Source of the DNA: Acidobacteriaceae bacterium
Lineage (GTDB): Bacteria > Acidobacteriota > Terriglobia > Terriglobales > Acidobacteriaceae
Direction: 5' to 3'
Assembly (NCBI GenBank): GCA_027311125.1
Contig: DAICZO010000307.1
Span: 1-61,049 of the forward strand
DNA: 61,049 nucleotides
A program made the translations under genes and the position numbers. Positions within the stretch are counted from its first letter, which is position 1. Every line of letters starts with the position of its first letter. The notes below the pieces were generated by a model. It searched no databases and was not told where the DNA came from. It was given only the letters and a program-made list of their open reading frames with translations. Below, one piece after another: positions 7,569-16,266 of the stretch.

Positions 7569-9059
7569 ATGATCGACAAAATTCTACTGATCGCAATGTG
7601 CACTGCGCTACTGATAGTTCAGGCTAACGCCGAAGCAGGTGTTTGCCGTAAGCCTGAAGATCAAGCGACGGTAGAGATGCAGGAACGCGCACAGCATGCT
7701 CTGCAGATAAAGTCGTACCGAGCGGTTGAAGAGGAGTTGCGCCTGTACGTTGCAGCACATCCGGAGCAATGCGATCTGAGCCTTCTGCTTGGCAGGGCGT
7801 ATATGTTTCGGAAGAGAGATCGTTCGGCAGAGAAGCTGTTTCGAGCCGTTCTAGAACGTGATGGAAACAATAGGGTTGCAATGCTCGAACTAGCTCGTAT
7901 TGACGGTTACCATGCGAAATACTCCGAGTCTAATCGTTTTTACGAGGTTCTACTGGCGGCCGATCCTGAAGATGAGAGTGCGAGTGTAGGACTGGTGCGT
8001 AACCTCATGGATATGGAGGAGACGACGAACGCTGTAGCTGTCCTCAAAGCAGGCCTGAAGGCACATCCGAACAGTTTACAGTTGCAGGAGTTTCAGGATG
8101 AGTTATCCACCCAGCCAGTAAAGGGACACAACAACGAGAGCGAAGTGCAGCATCGATATCAGAGCCAAGTACAAGACTGGACATACATCATAGTGGATTC
8201 TGCAGGTGATCATATTGTTGAGAACCTGTCACGTTCTACGATCGAGATTACGCCGCGTTTATTCGTTCATTTGACGACACGTGTCCGTTATTTGTCCTCG
8301 CAAGGTGGAATTTTAGAGCCGGTAGACGAGAACGCAGAAAGTCTCGGCGGAGCAACGGTGAGTGCCGTAACATTCCAGGGGACTACCCGTCTTGATTACC
8401 ATCTGACTCACTGGCTTACTTTGACGGGTGGGGGTGGTGGAGTCAGGTTTAATAACGGAACTTCGAGAGGGTTATTTCGTGGTGGGCTCGACCTTCATAA
8501 GGGCAGATCGCTGAGTTTCAACGCTACTTATTTAAAGACTCCTGTTTTGCCAACGCAAGAGGCTGAGACGTTTCATCTGACTGCACAGGGAATTCGGATG
8601 CGACTGGACTGGAGTAAACCGAAAGACCGAATGCATCTAAGCCTATCGGAGTTGCGTTATGCCGATACAAACTTGCGTCATGAACAGCAGTTTGAGGCTC
8701 TTCATTGGTTTGGTGCAAGACGAGTAGATCTTGGCACTGGCGTCGATGTAGAGCATCTGGGCTTTAGCCAGACTTTGAATCATGGCTACTTTAGCCCAAG
8801 TAACTATCAGAGTTACATGGCTTCGGCTGCGGTGAGACTCCATCATTTTCATCACTTTAATGCTGAGTACAAGTTCAGTTCAGGAGCGGAGTCGATCAAG
8901 CCTTCTCCCTTTCGATTTGTGTATGAAGTTACAGCAGATAATTTTGTCAATTTAGGCAAGTGGGACTTACACGCGAACTACACATTTGACCATTCGACAC
9001 AGTCGACGGGAGCTTTCCAGACAAGTTTTGTGAGTGTGGGAGTCAAGTATGCCTTTTGA
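7569..9059 (+). CDS. TPR protein with C-terminal outer-membrane beta-barrel (YaiO-like)
   Basis: A 496-residue exported protein. Residues 1-21 are a signal peptide ending QANA. Residues ~35-180 form TPR-like helical repeats (AHPEQCDLSLLLGRAYMF, AVLERDGNNRVAMLELARI, AADPEDESASVGLVRNL). Residues ~210-496 alternate polar and aromatic residues, as in an outer-membrane barrel, and end in VKYAF with the C-terminal Phe expected for Bam-dependent insertion. The TPR-then-barrel order resembles YaiO and exopolysaccharide-export porins such as PelB or BcsC, so glycan export or modification is plausible but unproven. It is preceded by a strong sigma-54 type promoter and followed by the two-component operon. 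Confidence 0.75.
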   Translation: MIDKILLIAMCTALLIVQANAEAGVCRKPEDQATVEMQERAQHALQIKSYRAVEEELRLYVAAHPEQCDLSLLLGRAYMFRKRDRSAEKLFRAVLERDGNNRVAMLELARIDGYHAKYSESNRFYEVLLAADPEDESASVGLVRNLMDMEETTNAVAVLKAGLKAHPNSLQLQEFQDELSTQPVKGHNNESEVQHRYQSQVQDWTYIIVDSAGDHIVENLSRSTIEITPRLFVHLTTRVRYLSSQGGILEPVDENAESLGGATVSAVTFQGTTRLDYHLTHWLTLTGGGGGVRFNNGTSRGLFRGGLDLHKGRSLSFNATYLKTPVLPTQEAETFHLTAQGIRMRLDWSKPKDRMHLSLSELRYADTNLRHEQQFEALHWFGARRVDLGTGVDVEHLGFSQTLNHGYFSPSNYQSYMASAAVRLHHFHHFNAEYKFSSGAESIKPSPFRFVYEVTADNFVNLGKWDLHANYTFDHSTQSTGAFQTSFVSVGVKYAF

Positions 9060-9113
9060 AGCTATAAACGACAAGTTCAAGGATCGAGTTTGGATGATTA
9101 TCTGGGTAATAGC

Positions 9114-10439
9114 ATGAACGTAATCGTGATTGATGATGACACTTCGATTTGCCGATTTCTGGCGACTGCCATCGCTGCTGCTGGTCATAGTTGCCGCGTT
9201 GCGCATACATTGTCGGAGGCGGAGACGCTGCTGTCTGAGTACACTCCCCAGTTGGCGCTGCTTGATCTGTATCTGAAGGAGAGCAGCGGGCTGGATGTAC
9301 TGCGATTTTTACGCGCAAGGTTCAGTGAGTGTGGGATCGTGATGATGACAGCACATGCCAGTATTGAGACGGTGACTGGGGCACTGCAACACGGTGCGGA
9401 CGAGTATTTGGGTAAGCCGGTTCGGCTAGAAGACTTGCTGGCTTTATTTAAGCGATTTGAGCGTCGATCGGTGGATGTACGTCCGGAGAGTGTTCCATGG
9501 ATACCAACGGCAATCATTGGCAATAGCAAACCTATGCTTGACGTGTATCGGCTAATTGCTCGCGTCGCTCCGACAGATGCCAGCGTTCTGGTGACCGGTC
9601 CCAGTGGTTCGGGTAAAGAGCTAGTTGCACGCGCAATCCATACGTATGGTCTTCGTTCGCGCGGACCATTTATCGCGGTCAATTGCGGAGCACTACCGGA
9701 GCAGATACTGGAGAACGAGCTGTTCGGACATGAACGTGGTGCATTTACTGGCGCAGATACGGCGACGTCGGGGCTGTTTGAAGCGAGCAAGGGTGGGACT
9801 ATATTTTTAGATGAGATTACTGAGACCAGTCTGGCCTTTCAGGTGAAGCTACTGCGGGTCTTGCAAGAAGGTGAAATACGTCGACTAGGATCCAGCAAAA
9901 CGATTGAGGTGGACACAAGGGTTATAGCGGCGACCAACAAGCCGATAGGTACGCTTATAGCTGCTGGTCAGTTTCGAGAAGATCTCTATTACCGCCTTGG
10001 GGTTGTGACGATACCATTGCCATCTTTGGCCGAACGTCGGGACGATATACCTCTGTTAGCACAGTCGTTTCTGCAGCGATCTAATGAAAGGAATGGAAGA
10101 AGCACATACTTTACCCCTGCAGCGGTGCAGGCACTGCTGGAACTTCCGTGGCCAGGCAACGTACGCGAACTTGAAAACTTTATCCAACGACTGGTGATTC
10201 TAGCGCTCACCGACGAAATCGGTTTGGAAGAGGTGCGGCAGGCTCATCAAAACAATGGCTATCTTTTGCAGCAAGCGGATGTTCCTGTTGTCAGTCTGAA
10301 AGATGCTGAGCGAGATCAGATTGTGAAGGTCTTGAAAGAGACGGATGGCAACCGTTCCCTAGCTGCACGGCGTTTGGGTATCGAGCGTAAGACTTTGTAT
10401 GTGAAGGCCAAGCGACTTGGGATCGACCTAAAACTATGA
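9114..10439 (+). CDS. NtrC-family sigma-54-dependent response regulator
   Basis: A three-domain enhancer-binding protein. The receiver domain spans residues ~1-120, with acidic pocket DDD (7-9) and phospho-acceptor Asp51 in LLDLYL. The AAA+ domain has Walker A GPSGSGKE near 162, the sigma-54 contact loop GAFTGA at 209-214, Walker B GGTIFLDE and the R-finger region. A Fis-type helix-turn-helix is at the C-terminus (NRSLAARRLGIERKTLY). All motifs needed to drive sigma-54 promoters are intact. The frame opens with TTG at 9090, but ATG at 9114 starts directly at the receiver fold. The stop overlaps the histidine-kinase ATG (ATGA). Likely targets are the sigma-54 elements at 7301-7317 and 7532-7548. 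Confidence 0.92.
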   Translation: MNVIVIDDDTSICRFLATAIAAAGHSCRVAHTLSEAETLLSEYTPQLALLDLYLKESSGLDVLRFLRARFSECGIVMMTAHASIETVTGALQHGADEYLGKPVRLEDLLALFKRFERRSVDVRPESVPWIPTAIIGNSKPMLDVYRLIARVAPTDASVLVTGPSGSGKELVARAIHTYGLRSRGPFIAVNCGALPEQILENELFGHERGAFTGADTATSGLFEASKGGTIFLDEITETSLAFQVKLLRVLQEGEIRRLGSSKTIEVDTRVIAATNKPIGTLIAAGQFREDLYYRLGVVTIPLPSLAERRDDIPLLAQSFLQRSNERNGRSTYFTPAAVQALLELPWPGNVRELENFIQRLVILALTDEIGLEEVRQAHQNNGYLLQQADVPVVSLKDAERDQIVKVLKETDGNRSLAARRLGIERKTLYVKAKRLGIDLKL

Positions 10440-12784
10440 ATACCGGTGCTGGCTTAGCGAGCAAGCCTTGGTGGAGTCGGAGTGCGGCGCTGGCTTTGTG
10501 CTGCTTTGTGCTCTCTGCACTTTCCAGTTTGATGGGTGGTGTTCGTGAGGTTGGCAGCCGCACGAATGACAGCTTCTTTCGGATACGCAATCGACTAGAG
10601 CAGTCAACCTCTGTCGTGGTGGTTTATATAGACGATGCTTCTTTGTCGGAGCAGGGACGGTGGCCTTGGCGCCGCAGCCAACTTGCAGATCTGATCGACC
10701 GCGTTGCTGCGTCAAAGCCGAATGCGATCGGTCTTGATATTCTGCTCAGCGAGCCTTCGGACCAGCAGGACGACCGTGCCCTGGCCGCTGCTTTTGGACG
10801 TGCTGGCAATGTTGTATTACCGGCTAAGATTACAACTTCGACTGCAGGGCCGTTGTGGATTGAGCCGTTGCCTATGTTTGCATCAGCGGCTATGGCGGTT
10901 GGCCATGTTCAGGCCATTTTAGACGCGGATGGAATCTGCCGAAGACTGCCTGTAGCGGAGATGACTTTGCATGGACCGCTGCTGATGATGTCACAACTGT
11001 TGGCAAACGTGGCGGGTACTACCAAGACGACTGCATCTCATGCTGCTACCAGTGAGGTATTGCAGCCGCGGGTAGTGACCATCGACTACCGCGGACTAGC
11101 CAATGGTAGTCCTCCGTCGCGTACACCATTCCCTACTGTTTCTGCGGCAAGTATGCTTCGTGGCGATGTATATGACTTTCGAGGAAAGACAATAATAATC
11201 GGGTTTGCGGGAACCGGACTTGAGGACGAATTGTTGACTCCGCTGAGTTACAGCAATCCAGCTCCAGGTGTTTTGATTCAAGCGAACATGGTCGACACGC
11301 TGGATCATGCTCGTGAATTGACGACGGTACCTCCCCTCATACAGTCGGTATTGCTGCTGTGCCTATGTTTAGTGGGTGGCAGGCTAATGCAGCAGCAGAA
11401 CACTTTGCGCATAGCGCTGTGGTTGACGCTTAGTCTCATTGGTACGTTCGGTGCTGCATATGCTTGTTTTTTGTTATGGGGACTTCAGTTTGACCTTGGG
11501 CCAGCTTTCGTGGCCAGTCTTCTGCTAGTGCCGCTTGGACAACTGCAACATATCGTTCTAATCCAACGGATGATTGGAACTAGCCTGGGTAATCTGCAGC
11601 GTCAGACTGAGGGGCTGCCGTTATATCTGGCTGGGGCTCTGGTTCCGCAACTGGTTGCCAAGGTTCCAGCATTAAAATTGAAGAGTTCAGAGTCAAAGAT
11701 CGCTTTGATCGCGAAGACTGATCAACAGATTGCAATAGTCTCTGGGTTTCAACAGTCGTTGCTGGATGGTATGCGCGATGGCATTGCCGTATTTGATGAG
11801 TTTGGTAATGCGATGTTTGCCAATCAGGCATGGCGCAGTTTTTTGATTCAGAGCGGTTGGGGCGATGCAGTGGTGTGGCCGGAGATTTCCAGGCTCTTGT
11901 ATCCGATCGGTGTTGGCTCGTCTAGCCATGGTCTGAATCCTGCAGACATGCAGCAGCGAAAGTTGAGAAAAATAGATAATGAGGTGCTGATCGCCGGGCA
12001 GTTGTGGCGGCTGTCTATGGTGCGACTGCCTGCGGTTGCCGCGGTTAAGAAACGGCTATACATGGTTATCTCGGCTGACCTGACGCCGCAGATGGAACGC
12101 GACCAAGCCCGGCAGCAAGCACTTCAATTCATCACACATGAATTGCGGACGCCGCTGGTTTCATTGCTGGGATTTGCGGAGTTGCTGCAATATTTTCCTG
12201 AGCAGGCGCGAGAGGCCGGGGCTGCCGATGTAATTCACCATGAGTCGGAACGGCTCATTGCTTTGACCACGATGTTTTTAGAGTGTCTGAAGCTTGAAAC
12301 CGCACTGCCCGTGGTGACTCCGGAGGAGACGAATATTGAAGTTGTACTACAGAAGGCGAGTTCTCTGGCGGAGTCGCTATGCAGAGCCTCTAACAAAAAG
12401 CTGGTAGTGATTCAACCTTCCGAGCCTGTTGTGGTGAATCTTGATCGAGCGATGATGACCGGAGCATTGCTGAATCTTGTTGCCAATGCAGTGAAGTACG
12501 GGGCTGATAAGGCGGATGTAGTGATTCGTGTTACTGCTGATCGTAATCATGTAGTTTTTGCAGTTCAAAACCAGGGGTCACGGATCCCTGAACATGAGAT
12601 TCACCGACTGTTCGCTCCACAGTATCGTATGTCTGACAATGCTGCTGGGCGAATCGGCTGGGGAATTGGACTGGCTTTTGTTAAGCGGGTTTTAGATGCA
12701 CACGGGGGAGAAGTTCGAGTGGAGAGCGACGATCGCGAGACGAGCTTCCAACTTGTGCTGCCCCTCACACCATTTTCTGAATGA
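10436..12784 (+). CDS. CHASE2-domain sensor histidine kinase
   Basis: A 782-residue membrane kinase. After an N-terminal transmembrane helix (about residues 15-35), residues ~40-300 form an extracytoplasmic CHASE2 sensor (VVVYIDDASLSEQG, IGLDILLSEPS). Three or so membrane helices follow (about 300-380), then a PAS-like region (about 440-540). The HisKA box has His568 in FITHELRTP. The ATPase lobe has N box LNLVANAVKYG, G1-like NQGSRIPE and G2 GWGIGLAFV. It should phosphorylate the response regulator it overlaps by four bases (ATGA). CHASE2 ligands are unknown. It is also translationally coupled to the FecR-domain gene, so the three probably form one signalling unit. Confidence 0.92.
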   Translation: MNTGAGLASKPWWSRSAALALCCFVLSALSSLMGGVREVGSRTNDSFFRIRNRLEQSTSVVVVYIDDASLSEQGRWPWRRSQLADLIDRVAASKPNAIGLDILLSEPSDQQDDRALAAAFGRAGNVVLPAKITTSTAGPLWIEPLPMFASAAMAVGHVQAILDADGICRRLPVAEMTLHGPLLMMSQLLANVAGTTKTTASHAATSEVLQPRVVTIDYRGLANGSPPSRTPFPTVSAASMLRGDVYDFRGKTIIIGFAGTGLEDELLTPLSYSNPAPGVLIQANMVDTLDHARELTTVPPLIQSVLLLCLCLVGGRLMQQQNTLRIALWLTLSLIGTFGAAYACFLLWGLQFDLGPAFVASLLLVPLGQLQHIVLIQRMIGTSLGNLQRQTEGLPLYLAGALVPQLVAKVPALKLKSSESKIALIAKTDQQIAIVSGFQQSLLDGMRDGIAVFDEFGNAMFANQAWRSFLIQSGWGDAVVWPEISRLLYPIGVGSSSHGLNPADMQQRKLRKIDNEVLIAGQLWRLSMVRLPAVAAVKKRLYMVISADLTPQMERDQARQQALQFITHELRTPLVSLLGFAELLQYFPEQAREAGAADVIHHESERLIALTTMFLECLKLETALPVVTPEETNIEVVLQKASSLAESLCRASNKKLVVIQPSEPVVVNLDRAMMTGALLNLVANAVKYGADKADVVIRVTADRNHVVFAVQNQGSRIPEHEIHRLFAPQYRMSDNAAGRIGWGIGLAFVKRVLDAHGGEVRVESDDRETSFQLVLPLTPFSE

Positions 12785-12792
12785 GGTTCACG

Positions 12793-13566
12793 ATGAATAG
12801 ATATGTTTCAGGAGTGCTGGCTAGTTTTATCGCTATGTTTGCCGTGCTGAGTGCCATCGGCCAGACCGTGGCAGCGAGTAGCGTACATGTTCCGCATGGC
12901 GGAGCTGTCGTGCTCGACTTGAGCGGAAAGATCAAGGTTCATGGTGCGGGGGGGAATAGTTTAGTGATTGCGAGAAACGGAGTAGTGCCTCAGGGCGCGG
13001 TGATCGAAACAGATCCGAATGCCAAGGTCTTACTTCGTCTGGAAGATGGGAGCGAGATTCTGCTGCGTGAGAGTTCTCATCTCGTGATGAACCAGGAGAC
13101 GCTACCCTCGGGAAGCACTTTTTTTGAACTGATACTGGGCAAGCTGCGGGCTGTGGTGACCAAGCGCTATACAGGAACACCCTCGTTTCAGCTAGGTACT
13201 CCGAGCGCTATCGTAGCAGTGCGTGGAACCAGATTTGAGGTGGAAGTCAACAATCACAAAGTGACTGAAGTTGATGTAGAGCAAGGACTGGTGCAGGTGA
13301 CAGGGCGGGCCGCTTCAGAGCCTTCGGTACTGTTGGAGCCTGGATTTTCCACCCGAGTTGGATTGGACAGGATTCCTGAAGCTCCTGTGCCAACAAGTCG
13401 GATTCGGCCAGATGCGCGTGAGGAGCAGGAAAATAAGAGCAAGAAGAACATGCGGGGTAAGGGGAGTGCGCATGAGCCGTCGGGCGCCACTCCGGAGGCC
13501 CGTCCGGGTACTGAGCCGCCAGAACCGGCGGAGCCTGCTGAGACACCCAAGCCTGCACCGCAGTAG
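12793..13566 (+). CDS. FecR-domain exported protein
   Basis: About 257 residues. The signal peptide (roughly residues 1-27, cleavage near TVAAS) is followed by a FecR domain (PF04773 type, residues ~45-195) with the pattern GAVIETDPNAKVLLRLEDGSE, PSAIVAVRGTRFEV and VEQGLVQV. The C-terminal ~60 residues are charged and Pro/Glu-rich, probably disordered. FecR domains lie in the periplasm and often bind glycans or relay signals. The partner here is probably the CHASE2 kinase rather than a sigma factor. ATG at 12781 overlaps the kinase stop, but ATG at 12793 has a better-placed AGG; both are in frame. It ends the regulatory operon. Confidence 0.85.
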   Translation: MNRYVSGVLASFIAMFAVLSAIGQTVAASSVHVPHGGAVVLDLSGKIKVHGAGGNSLVIARNGVVPQGAVIETDPNAKVLLRLEDGSEILLRESSHLVMNQETLPSGSTFFELILGKLRAVVTKRYTGTPSFQLGTPSAIVAVRGTRFEVEVNNHKVTEVDVEQGLVQVTGRAASEPSVLLEPGFSTRVGLDRIPEAPVPTSRIRPDAREEQENKSKKNMRGKGSAHEPSGATPEARPGTEPPEPAEPAETPKPAPQ

Positions 13567-14139
13567 CCAACTATCAAATCAGTCCTGACACGGACGAGCT
13601 TTGTGATCTTGCTTTAGATTGTGGCTAATATATAGAAAAGGAATGACTTGACGACATCTTGTGCGACTGGATGAAGGTGTTGATCCTTGGTTTGTGTTTA
13701 TCTATGTTTTGAGTCTTCATGATCTTTTCGCTTGCTATGAGGATGCTTCAAACTGAAGCGTGGCTTGAGGATAAATAGCTTCCTAAAGAGCGTGAGTGGA
13801 TTTTGTGGTCCGCTAATCATGTGGGGACGTTCGTGAAGTTTTGGAACTGAGATTGTGCTTGGCATAGAAATAGGCAAGCGGTTGAGCTGGAGTAGAGGTC
13901 AAACCACACGGCTTTTGAGGAAGGCCCCCGTTTCGGGGGCATCTGTCTGTTTTATGGATGGTTACCCGGTATGGGGGCATGATGAATTCATGGCGTGGCT
14001 GATTTATACTTATTGCTTGCCTTGCAACCGGCGTGGCGCACGTCTGATAGATGTGTGTACAGGTCGAGCAAAATCCAGGGCACGCTGCCGATCTTACTAA
14101 TAAGTCGGCGACTCGCGAAGTGAAGGTCTTTAGCCAAGC
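13567..14139. other. 573 bp without a convincing protein gene; contains hairpins
   Basis: No frame here has coding character. The 81-residue frame at 13855-14100 has no family resemblance and no good ribosome site. Small stem-loops are present, for example GCTTC-AAACT-GAAGC near 13747, then the strong GC hairpin at 13924-13940. The stretch may hold the 3' end of the FecR operon, the promoter and leader of the PpiD-like gene, and possibly a small RNA. Confidence 0.4.
13924..13952 (+). terminator. Terminator-like GC hairpin
   Basis: GCCCCCG-TTT-CGGGGGC forms a perfect 7 bp stem with a 3-base loop at 13924-13940, followed by ATCTGTCTGTTTTA. The U-rich tract is interrupted and delayed, so termination strength is uncertain. 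It lies 358 bp past the FecR gene, which is far for an operon terminator and would suit the end of a short RNA. Confidence 0.4.
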
Positions 14140-16116
14140 ATGATTCGTATTCTGCAGCAGGACAACCGCATCACCAAGATTATCTTCGCCGTCATCATTG
14201 GTTTAGCTGTCGTCACCATGGTGATCACGTTAGTACCGGGAATCTTTGATAACCAGGCTACGAACGATACAACTGTCTATGCCACGGTGCGAGAACCGGG
14301 CGTGTTGGGTCGTTTTGCGAGCGAGAGCACACCGGTTAAGGATGTCGAGGTAAACCAACTCGCGTCGCGTCAGTTGCAGCAACAGCGGCTGCCAGAGTTT
14401 CTGCTGCCCTATATGGTGCAGCGCGCCGGGCAGATTCTCGTACAGCGAGCGATTCTGAAGCATGAGGCTGACCGGATGGGCCTGGAGGTGAGCGATGAGG
14501 ATCTGCGCCGCGAACTGCAGACCGGTCCTTTTGCCCAGTATCTTTTTCCCAATGGCACCTATATCGGTGACGACGCATACATGAACTTCGTGCAGTCGGC
14601 GTTCCAGACGAGCCGCAGTGACTTTGAGTCGCAGGTGAAGAGCGACATGGAACTGAACCGTCTGCAGGCGTTAGTGACCGGTGGTGTAACCGTATCGGAC
14701 AATGCAGTGCGGGATGCTTACAAGATTCAGGGAACAAAGGTTAAGTTTGATTATGCTGTGATCTCTGGAGACGATCTGCGCAAGACGATTAATCCCTCTG
14801 ACGCTGAGTTGCAGTCGTTTTTCAAACAGAATCAGGCGCGCTATGCTGCGGCGATTCCGGAGACGCGGAAGATTGAGTATGCCTCATTCGATGCCTCCAG
14901 CCTTCCGGGTGGCCGGCCACAGGTGACAGACGCCGACGTGCAGGCGTACTACAACCAGCACAAGGACCAGTTTCAGGTGAAGGAGCAGGTGAAGGTACGT
15001 CACATTTTGATTGCAGTACCTTCTGGCGCTGATGCGAAGACAGATGCTGCGGCGAAGGCCAAGGCGGAAGATTTGCTGAAGCAGATTAAAAGCGGCGGTA
15101 ACTTTGCTGATCTTGCGAGTAAGAACTCGGATGACCCGGGCAGCAAGGCTCAGGGGGGTGAACTGGGTTGGCTGGATCGCGGAAAGACCGTTCCTGAGTT
15201 CGATAAGATGGCGTTTTCGCTATCACCTGGGCAGACTTCGGATCTGGTGAAGACGCAGTTCGGGTACCACATTCTCCAGGTGGAAGACAAGAAAACAGCG
15301 CATATGCGTCCTTTGGATGAGGTTCGTGGCGAGATCGTTCCAGTGCTGGAGCAGCAGAAGGCTGGTGCTGCCGAGCAGTCGTTGGCAACGCAACTTGCAA
15401 GCGATGCGAAGAAGAATGGCCTGGAAAAGGCCGCAGCGGCCAAAGGCCTGCATGTCGTGACGACGGATTATCTTGCAAAGGATGGTGTGGTCGCCGGGTT
15501 GGCTGACGGGACGGCTCTTCTGGCCCAGGCGTTTGCAGTGAAGCAGGGCGGTGATCCGACGGCCGTGCCTACGGGAGACGGCTTTGCCATCTTTCAGGTT
15601 GTCGATGTGAAAGCTGCTCATGCGCCAGAGTTTGATGCGTACAAGCAGCACATCCTGGATGATTATCGCGAACAGCAGCTTCCGCAGTTGTTGAATGCAC
15701 AGCTGAATAAGCTGGATGATCGTGCGAAGGTGCTGAACGATCTAAAGAAGGCCGCAGCAGAGATGAATGTCACAGTGAAGACGAGCGACTTGGTAGGTAA
15801 GGATGGTCAGGTGCCGGACTTGGGTGCGATGAGCGGCCCGGGAGCAGTAGCGTTTACCTTGGCGAAGGGCGCAATTTCAGGTCCGATAAACACAGGGCGC
15901 GCTGGAGTGGTCCTGAGCCTTCTCGATAAGCAGGAGCCTACCCCGGACGAGATTGCAAAGAACTTTGTTGCGACGCGTGAGCAACTGCTGAATGTGCAGC
16001 GGGAAGAGATTTTCCGGGTGTACATTGGCAACCTGACGGAGAAGTATGAGAAGGGCGGAGCGGTTCGTTACTCGAAGAAGCAGCCTACGCCGGGCTATTC
16101 GCCGTTCGGGAATTAG
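14140..16116 (+). CDS. PpiD/SurA-type peptidyl-prolyl isomerase, membrane-anchored
   Basis: A 658-residue envelope foldase. One N-terminal membrane helix (about 14-36, IIFAVIIGLAVVTMVITLV) anchors it in the inner membrane. A SurA-like N-terminal chaperone region spans ~60-200. A parvulin rotamase domain at ~285-385 has VKVRHILI, GGNFADLASKNSDDPGS, GGELGWLDRG and FGYHILQVE. The C-terminal part resembles a second, degenerate parvulin domain. It should assist folding of exported proteins on the periplasmic face. It uses ATG at 14140 and is followed by a clear intrinsic terminator, so it is probably a single-gene unit. Confidence 0.88.
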   Translation: MIRILQQDNRITKIIFAVIIGLAVVTMVITLVPGIFDNQATNDTTVYATVREPGVLGRFASESTPVKDVEVNQLASRQLQQQRLPEFLLPYMVQRAGQILVQRAILKHEADRMGLEVSDEDLRRELQTGPFAQYLFPNGTYIGDDAYMNFVQSAFQTSRSDFESQVKSDMELNRLQALVTGGVTVSDNAVRDAYKIQGTKVKFDYAVISGDDLRKTINPSDAELQSFFKQNQARYAAAIPETRKIEYASFDASSLPGGRPQVTDADVQAYYNQHKDQFQVKEQVKVRHILIAVPSGADAKTDAAAKAKAEDLLKQIKSGGNFADLASKNSDDPGSKAQGGELGWLDRGKTVPEFDKMAFSLSPGQTSDLVKTQFGYHILQVEDKKTAHMRPLDEVRGEIVPVLEQQKAGAAEQSLATQLASDAKKNGLEKAAAAKGLHVVTTDYLAKDGVVAGLADGTALLAQAFAVKQGGDPTAVPTGDGFAIFQVVDVKAAHAPEFDAYKQHILDDYREQQLPQLLNAQLNKLDDRAKVLNDLKKAAAEMNVTVKTSDLVGKDGQVPDLGAMSGPGAVAFTLAKGAISGPINTGRAGVVLSLLDKQEPTPDEIAKNFVATREQLLNVQREEIFRVYIGNLTEKYEKGGAVRYSKKQPTPGYSPFGN

Positions 16117-16137
16117 CTTGATTTGAGATGGATGTAT

Positions 16138-16184
16138 GGGCCTGATGCTCTGCCAATGCGGCGAGGTCAGGCCCTTTCTTTTTT
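16138..16184 (+). terminator. Rho-independent terminator after the PpiD-like gene
   Basis: GGGCCTGA at 16138-16145 pairs with TCAGGCCC at 16167-16174. The stem is followed at once by TTTCTTTTTT. This is the classic stem plus U-tract arrangement, 22 bp past the stop codon. Confidence 0.9.
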
Positions 16185-16266
16185 GTCGAGACCACGTATG
16201 ATTTCGGCAACATGTATTTTGGGCAGGAGTTCGAGCAGGGTTGACCTGGTGTGAGAGAGGAAGCGT

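Noticed and set aside
13960-13985. Possible c-di-GMP (GEMM-like) riboswitch, because of GGTTACC and GGTATGG
   Set aside because: The conserved GEMM core and paired helices are absent; only short sequence resemblance remains.
13855-14100. 81-residue open frame in the large gap before the PpiD-like gene
   Set aside because: No ribosome site, no family resemblance, high Cys/Arg content typical of non-coding translation, and it runs through the GC hairpin at 13924-13940.
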